NCBI GenBank assembly: GCA_018223385.1
Contig: JAGTTR010000005.1
Coordinates: 95,977-159,976 of the forward strand
Direction: 5' to 3'
DNA: 64,000 bases
Origin: Oscillospiraceae bacterium Marseille-Q3528
GTDB taxonomy: Bacteria > Bacillota > Clostridia > Lachnospirales > Lachnospiraceae
Under the pieces are notes generated by a model that did not search any database, was not told the DNA's origin, and worked only from the letters and a program-made list of their open reading frames with translations. Positions 61,116 through 64,000 of this stretch are shown here, in pieces. How positions within the stretch are numbered: the first letter of the stretch is position 1; each line of letters starts with the position of its first letter. The position numbers and the translations under genes are program-made.

Positions 61116-62429
61116 TTGAAGAGAACGATCAGTTTTATGACAGGGAAAGGTTCTGTCAACCATAACAGCAGAAAATTCCATGCGAAGAATACAGATCCAG
61201 AGAGAAGTTATCTGAATGTGGAATACTGCAATGAAAATATCAAAGACGTTTATCATGAATTATTTGATGAAGCTTTAGCCCGTTATAATGAAAAACAGAC
61301 GAGGAACGACCGCCGGATTGATGACTATTATGAAAAAATCCGCGCTGGGAAACAGGAGAAGCCATTTCATGAGATCATTCTGCAGATTGGCGATAGGGAT
61401 ACAATGGGAGCGGAAACAGAAGAAGGACGGCTGGCGGCAAAGATACTGGGTGAATATATGCAGGATTTCCAGAGAAGAAATCCTACATTAAGGGTGTTCT
61501 CGGCTCATCTCCATATGGACGAGGCAACGCCCCATCTGCATATAGATTTTGTGCCATATACAACTGGAAGTAAACGTGGGCTGGATACGAGAGTATCTTT
61601 GAAACAGGCATTGTCAGCCCTTGGTTTTAAAGGTGGAACAAGACGTGAGACAGAATTAAATCAGTGGGTGGTGGCTGAAAAGCAGCAGCTTGCCTCAATT
61701 ATGCTGGAGCATGGGATTGAGTGGGCGCAGAAAGGCACACATGAAAAGCATCTGTCTCTATTGGATTTTGAAAAACAAGAACGGGCAAAAGAAGTGTCTG
61801 CGCTTGAGAAACAAAAAGCTGAGTTAGAAGAGCACAATGTTATCATGCAGGAAGTCAATGCAAAATATCTTGATCAGTTGGAGAACGTTGAGAAAGATAT
61901 CTTTTCAGCACAGGAGAGCCGTGAAAAAGCCGATAAGCAGGCAGAACAGGCAAAGAAAATGGCGGCACAATATGAGAAAAAGCTGACGGAGATCGCCCCT
62001 ATGGTAAAAGAGATGGAGCGGTTTGCAGAGAAATATACTGCTGATCCGGAAGAGGTATTGCCGGAGGCGGGAACGCTGGAAACGGGGAAATCCTATAGAG
62101 AGAAAAAGGCAAAGCCGCTGATTAAGAAGATTGTGACAGTACTGCGGTCGATATACCGGGCTTACCTCGATCTTGCCAGAAGATTTAGTGATATGCAGAG
62201 GTCATACGAGAGGGCATGGAGTAAGGTTAATTCTCTTACAGATCGTGTAGAGGAACTTTGGAATGAGAATAGGGCACTGAAGGAAAGACTGGGAGATTTT
62301 AACCGGGTAGAACGGGTGTTAGGACGAGATACCGTTAAATCGATTGTTCAAAAGGAGAAAAGCCTGGAAGAAGTACAGAGAATGCAAAAGCAGAGGCAGA
62401 AAAGGAAGATAGACAGAGGGGAGAGATGA
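61116..62429 (+). CDS. mobV: MobV-family relaxase (Pre/Mob type)
   Basis: A 437-residue relaxase that nicks oriT to start mobilisation. The N-terminal catalytic domain has the metal-binding HMDEATPHLHID (H-x-D-E-x2-P-H-x-H) near residues 133-145. The rest is long coiled coil (EKQKAELEEHNVIMQEVNAK and on) with a C-terminal basic tail. The start is TTG with GAGAGGAG upstream. It resembles relaxases of clostridial mobilizable elements. Confidence 0.9.
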   Translation: MKRTISFMTGKGSVNHNSRKFHAKNTDPERSYLNVEYCNENIKDVYHELFDEALARYNEKQTRNDRRIDDYYEKIRAGKQEKPFHEIILQIGDRDTMGAETEEGRLAAKILGEYMQDFQRRNPTLRVFSAHLHMDEATPHLHIDFVPYTTGSKRGLDTRVSLKQALSALGFKGGTRRETELNQWVVAEKQQLASIMLEHGIEWAQKGTHEKHLSLLDFEKQERAKEVSALEKQKAELEEHNVIMQEVNAKYLDQLENVEKDIFSAQESREKADKQAEQAKKMAAQYEKKLTEIAPMVKEMERFAEKYTADPEEVLPEAGTLETGKSYREKKAKPLIKKIVTVLRSIYRAYLDLARRFSDMQRSYERAWSKVNSLTDRVEELWNENRALKERLGDFNRVERVLGRDTVKSIVQKEKSLEEVQRMQKQRQKRKIDRGER

Positions 62430-62485
62430 AGAAACATTTAGAGTACTTTCGTGGTTTGATTCTTGTGGATAATAAGTTGATTATG

Positions 62486-62494
62486 TGGTAAAAT
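62486..62494 (+). promoter_or_regulatory. Candidate extended -10 promoter of the yjdF unit
   Basis: TGGTAAAAT carries the TG-N extension of a -10 (TAAAAT). It lies a few bases before the leader that contains the riboswitch. Confidence 0.45.
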
Positions 62495-62500
62495 CAAAGG

Positions 62501-62612
62501 GCAAAGATAAAAACGCAATGTAAGAGATAATCTCTTATAGAGTCGGTAGGTAGCCCGGCCGCACCATCTGGTGTAAGTAACCCTCCCTCCTTAGGGTCGT
62601 CCGTTCTTTGTT
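62501..62612 (+). ncRNA. yjdF-type riboswitch candidate
   Basis: The leader contains TAAGAGA-TAA-TCTCTTA (62521-62537), CACCA-TC-TGGTG (62562-62573) and a CCCT/AGGG pair; CAAAG near 62501 can pair with CTTTG near 62606. It lies directly before a YjdF gene. In Bacillota the yjdF motif binds azaaromatic compounds and controls YjdF. I assign it from context and hairpin layout, without a covariance search. Confidence 0.75.
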
Positions 62613-62640
62613 CATCACAATCATTTAAGGAGGAATTGTC

Positions 62641-63057
62641 ATGGACAAAGTATCAGGCAGATTGACAGTATTTTTTGAAGACTCATTTTGGGTAGGTGTT
62701 TTTGAATGTATATCGGATGGAAAACTCTCTGTATGCAAGATTACGTTTGGGGCGGAACCAAAAGACTATGAGGTATATGATTTTGTCTTGAAAAAATACT
62801 ATCAGCTAAGATTTAGTCCGGCTGTGGCAACTGATGTAAAGGAGACTGGGCGTAATCCAAAACGGATACAGCGAGAAGTTCGAAAACAGGTACAGAATAC
62901 TGGAATAGGTACAAAATCGCAGCAGGCTTTGAAATTGCAACAGGAGCAGTTGAAAACTGAGCGCAAGACTGTGAGCCGGGAACAACGAGAGGCAGAGAAA
63001 CAGCGGCAGTTTGAACTGAAACAGCAGAAAAGGAAAGAGAAGCATAGGGGCAGGTAA
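62641..63057 (+). CDS. yjdF: YjdF-family protein (DUF2992)
   Basis: A 138-residue protein. The first 65 residues (GRLTVFFEDSFWVGVFEC, then TFGAEPKDYEVYDFVL) are the YjdF core; the C-terminal half is a charged helix. The biochemical role is unknown; it is thought to be linked to response to aromatic compounds. AAGGAGG precedes the start, downstream of a yjdF-type leader. It is cargo of the mobile element. Confidence 0.88.
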   Translation: MDKVSGRLTVFFEDSFWVGVFECISDGKLSVCKITFGAEPKDYEVYDFVLKKYYQLRFSPAVATDVKETGRNPKRIQREVRKQVQNTGIGTKSQQALKLQQEQLKTERKTVSREQREAEKQRQFELKQQKRKEKHRGR

Positions 63058-63107
63058 TATCTGTTCCTATGTTTCTAAAAAATATTTGTGATACGAGGTG
63101 ATTTTGC

Positions 63108-63443
63108 ATGGAAAATTATTTACCGTACATAGTTTCAGTAGTTTGTGCTTTGATTTCTGGATTTACAAGCTATGCAGTTGCGAGAAGACAGAGTAAAGAA
63201 GATATTAGGAAACTCGAAAAAACTTATGAGTTAGATTTGGAAAATGAAAAAGAAAAGCATAAACTGGAAATTGATAAATTAGAGTTGGAGCATAAACATC
63301 AACTGGAATTACAACAAAAACAATTTGAAAATCAATTGGGCAGTGATATGATGAATACACTCATTTCAGAGGCAATGAAGATGCCAGAGGTTAAAAAACA
63401 AATTTCTCAAGGTATGAATATTACGGGTAATAAGAAACGTTAG
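63108..63443 (+). CDS. Membrane-anchored coiled-coil protein, unknown function
   Basis: A 111-residue protein. Residues about 5-24 form one membrane segment (YIVSVVCALISGFTSYAVA). A long coiled coil of Glu, Lys and Leu follows (LDLENEKEKHKLEIDKLELE). The C-terminus is polar. No family recognised. It has a ribosome site GAGGTG and precedes the gene cut by the window end. Confidence 0.6.
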   Translation: MENYLPYIVSVVCALISGFTSYAVARRQSKEDIRKLEKTYELDLENEKEKHKLEIDKLELEHKHQLELQQKQFENQLGSDMMNTLISEAMKMPEVKKQISQGMNITGNKKR

Positions 63444-63668
63444 TTTTTAGTGTAAAAGACAAATATATAGTTGAAGATTTTCATAAAAATTTAATTGAAA
63501 GTTATGTGTCAGAATGGCCTAATAACTTGCGACGTCATATGTTTTTAATTATAATATTTTACCATATAAACTTACTAAATTTGTTTTAAAACGGAACTAA
63601 AGGTTATAGTAACATTGTTACTATGCCATGTTAAAGCAGAGTTCATATTTAGGAATGGAGGAAAAATT

Positions 63669-64000
63669 ATGGCAAATGTATCGGATGTGATTTTTTGTCT
63701 TAGAGCAACGAATATTGAAGGCCAAGGAGCCTGTGCTACGACAATATTAACTGCATTAACTCCTGAATATATACCAGGACTGTTTACATTTTCTGTTATC
63801 ATTACTTTGTTGGATATTGATTCTTCTTCGGGGCATCAATTGATGGTAGATTTTGTAAGCCCTGCAGATGAAAATGTAGTACATGTAGAAAGTCCACTTC
63901 CAGCGATGAATGAAGAAAGTAATTTGCCGCAAAAATATAAAGGTATAAATATCGCTATGGATTGGAATAATGTTAATTTAAAAGTTTCTGGTGAATATAC
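63669..64000 (+). CDS. Unknown protein, 3' end outside the window
   Basis: An open frame from ATG 63669, with GGAGG eight bases upstream, to the end of the window, 110 codons. The visible part (MANVSDVIFCLRAT, then LFTFSVIITLLDIDSSSG) is beta-rich and soluble and faintly recalls DUF6941-type proteins of mobile elements. It is AT-rich like its neighbours. The 225 bases before it contain no gene that I see. Function unknown. Confidence 0.55.
   Translation, partial: MANVSDVIFCLRATNIEGQGACATTILTALTPEYIPGLFTFSVIITLLDIDSSSGHQLMVDFVSPADENVVHVESPLPAMNEESNLPQKYKGINIAMDWNNVNLKVSGEY

Larger units (their letters stand above)
55770..64000. mobile_element. Integrative mobilizable element beside guaA (right end outside the window)
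   Basis: Genes from about 55.8 kb on form a mobile set: XRE repressor, excisionase-like protein, tyrosine integrase, MobC-like protein, RepA-like ATPase, a candidate oriT and a MobV relaxase, then cargo. No conjugation (type IV secretion) genes are seen, so it would need a helper. Codons become more A/T-rich than in the flanking core. No second guaA end was found, so the right boundary is beyond 64000; the left boundary is inferred from gene content. Confidence 0.75.

Noticed and set aside
1..64000. CRISPR arrays, tRNA and rRNA genes
   Set aside because: No regularly spaced repeats, cloverleaf or rRNA-like sequence were seen on either strand.

Overview
The window looks like a chromosomal segment of a Lachnospiraceae-type gut clostridium (Bacillota). 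The evidence is strong AGGAGG ribosome sites, sigma-A promoters, fairly GC-rich core genes, MecA, a CIRCE heat-shock operator, a clostridial-type 4-hydroxybutyrate dehydrogenase, MATE pumps and many LysR and XRE regulators. An AT-richer mobile element begins just after guaA. No rRNA, tRNA or CRISPR array was seen.

Layout. 1-1467 is the end of leuA. 1650-7621 is one sugar-type ABC importer operon: HAD phosphatase, lipoprotein receptor, two permeases, ATPase and TIM-barrel isomerase. 7782-11845 is an unusual block: two homologous 381-residue proteins with the fold of ABC solute receptors but no signal peptide flank a 519-residue XRE-type regulator, with no permease nearby. 11935-15457 carries a MetX-like acyltransferase, a GntP-type permease and a YitT protein. 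15824-20507 is trkA-trkH plus a second, lid-less DnaK. 20752-24323 holds a TetR regulator with a flavodoxin-like protein, and a split chromate transporter with a divergent LysR gene. 24405-29078 is metQ-metI-metN with an MtaR-like LysR gene and an acyltransferase. 29356-36665 has a Cof phosphatase, a HEPT/MNT pair, an XRE protein, MATE, MecA, two unknown small genes, a DUF1858 protein and 4-hydroxybutyrate dehydrogenase. 36778-45602 has a GGDEF enzyme, Hsp20, an EamA transporter, an HD hydrolase, CsoR with a metal P-type ATPase, a DnaJ-like protein and an AGCS symporter. 45874-55769 has a ComEC-like hydrolase lipoprotein, a nucleotidyltransferase, pyrG, ftsH, an MgtC-like protein, MATE and guaA.

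From about 55.8 kb to the window end lies what reads as an integrative mobilizable element beside guaA: MerR/TipAS regulator, XRE repressor, excisionase-like protein, tyrosine integrase, MobC-like protein, RepA-like ATPase, a candidate oriT and a MobV relaxase. Its cargo is a yjdF-type riboswitch with YjdF, a membrane coiled-coil protein, and a gene cut by the window end.

The most interesting signal is not a protein. Five related hairpin-rich intergenic elements (about 15.5, 18.8, 29.2, 37.7 and 40.3 kb) each lie just downstream of a recognisable or plausible promoter. All five have the same orientation relative to the gene they precede (trkA, the second dnaK, an acyltransferase, a GGDEF enzyme, an HD hydrolase). 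Paired arms differ between copies in ways that keep pairing, and two copies share a conserved 21-24 codon open frame. They could be a family of structured leader RNAs or a promoter-proximal mobile repeat. The second strong candidate is the cytosolic receptor/XRE block at 7.8-11.8 kb.
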